Assembly (NCBI GenBank): GCA_902539295.1
Contig: CACBIM010000001.1
Location: forward strand, 124,001 to 188,000
Source of the DNA: an uncultured SAR116 cluster alpha proteobacterium
Lineage (GTDB): Bacteria > Pseudomonadota > Alphaproteobacteria > Puniceispirillales > GCA-002684695
Direction: 5' to 3'
Length of the DNA stretch: 64,000 nt
Each line of letters begins with the position of its first letter. Positions within the stretch are counted from its first letter, which is position 1. Position numbers and translations under genes: made by a program. Positions 63,714 to 64,000 of the stretch are shown one piece after another. The notes beneath the pieces are model-generated. The model did not search any database, was not told where the DNA came from, and saw only the letters and a program-made list of their open reading frames with translations.

Positions 63714-64000
63714 TCAATCAGGTTTGCCGTATTTAATGACAGAAGCACCCCAACTTAGCCCACCACCAATTGCATTTAGGGCTATTATATCGCCATTTCT
63801 AATTTTATTTCTTTCAATAGCACTATTTAATGCTAAGGGTATTGAAGCTGCTGAAGTGTTAGCATGTATATCAATAGTGTTAATTATTTTTTCAATTGGC
63901 AGACCTAATTTCTTTGATAAAGACTCAATAATTCTTAGATTTGCTTGATGTGGCACTAAAAAATCAATATCCTGAATTTTTAAATTTGCATCATTTATAG
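63714..64000 (-). CDS. fabH: Beta-ketoacyl-ACP synthase III, 3' part
   Basis: The gene runs off the right edge; only the C-terminal 94 codons or so are in the window (a GTG at 63956 is internal). The active-site His is in FLVPHQANLRI and the Asn in DIHANTSAASIPLAL; the protein ends GGLSWGASVIKYGKPD. FabH starts type II fatty acid synthesis. The fabH-ihfA-merR order supports an alphaproteobacterial source. Confidence 0.93.
   Translation of the reverse strand, partial: INDANLKIQDIDFLVPHQANLRIIESLSKKLGLPIEKIINTIDIHANTSAASIPLALNSAIERNKIRNGDIIALNAIGGGLSWGASVIKYGKPD

Overview
The window is AT-rich (about 30% GC by eye) bacterial DNA, most likely from a marine alphaproteobacterium. The best pointers are the fabH-ihfA-merR-tRNA-Pro order at the right end, the DMSP lyase DddP, TRAP and dipeptide-type ABC transporters, the Mrp/NhaP sodium antiporters, and short spacers with many overlapping genes. 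The exact lineage cannot be fixed from this sequence alone.

Layout. 1-3.9 kb: 3' part of an FG-GAP/VCBS surface-type protein, then a class III nucleotide cyclase with TolB-like and TPR regions, the first of three such paralogues here (also 38.9-40.7 kb and 49.6-51.5 kb). 3.9-13.1 kb: tRNA-Pro(TGG), a DUF192 protein, a CPA1 Na+/H+ antiporter, and a ten-gene Mrp-type antiporter operon. 13.1-18.2 kb: a dipeptide/oligopeptide-type ABC transporter. 18.3-18.9 kb: a 47-residue protein and a SufU/IscU-like scaffold. 18.9-28.2 kb: a six-gene operon (CoA transferase, acyl-CoA dehydrogenase, MmgE/PrpD, GcvT-like aminomethyltransferase, Rieske oxygenase, DddP) divergent from enoyl-CoA hydratase and HMG-CoA lyase; together these suggest catabolism of DMSP or methylated compounds and of a branched C6 acid. 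28.2-38.8 kb: MoxR/VWA pair, fumarase-superfamily lyase, M32 carboxypeptidase, GST, HPF, gamma-carbonic anhydrase, 2OG oxygenase, tautomerase, and a class III aminotransferase coupled to an APH-type kinase. 40.9-49.4 kb: TRAP transporter, a LuxE-LuxC-like pair with no luciferase, paired YeeE/YedE half-transporters, and an NCS2 permease.

51.7-62.96 kb is the most unusual part: a genomic island at the 3' end of tRNA-Pro(GGG). The last 23 bases of that tRNA (T-loop, 3' T-stem, acceptor strand, discriminator and CCA) occur as four exact direct copies at 51706, 54102, 55907 and 62934, cutting the island into three tandem modules. Each module starts with a conserved left arm of about 190 bp containing short iterated direct repeats and a hairpin whose stem shows a compensatory base change. 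Modules 2 and 3 end with a conserved right arm of about 91 bp that carries the same repeat motif plus a terminator-like hairpin for the tRNA. I found no integrase, transposase or phage structural gene. Cargo: module 1 has two unrecognised genes and a decayed copy of the module 2 gene start; module 2 has one 466-residue protein with an HEPN-like R-x4-H motif; module 3 has a small secreted protein, an HD-domain protein, a RelE-like/UvrD-type helicase fusion, and a convergent zorA-zorB-zorE-like set resembling a type II Zorya anti-phage system. The simplest reading is an array of non-autonomous, tRNA-targeted, defence-carrying elements whose integrase would act in trans.
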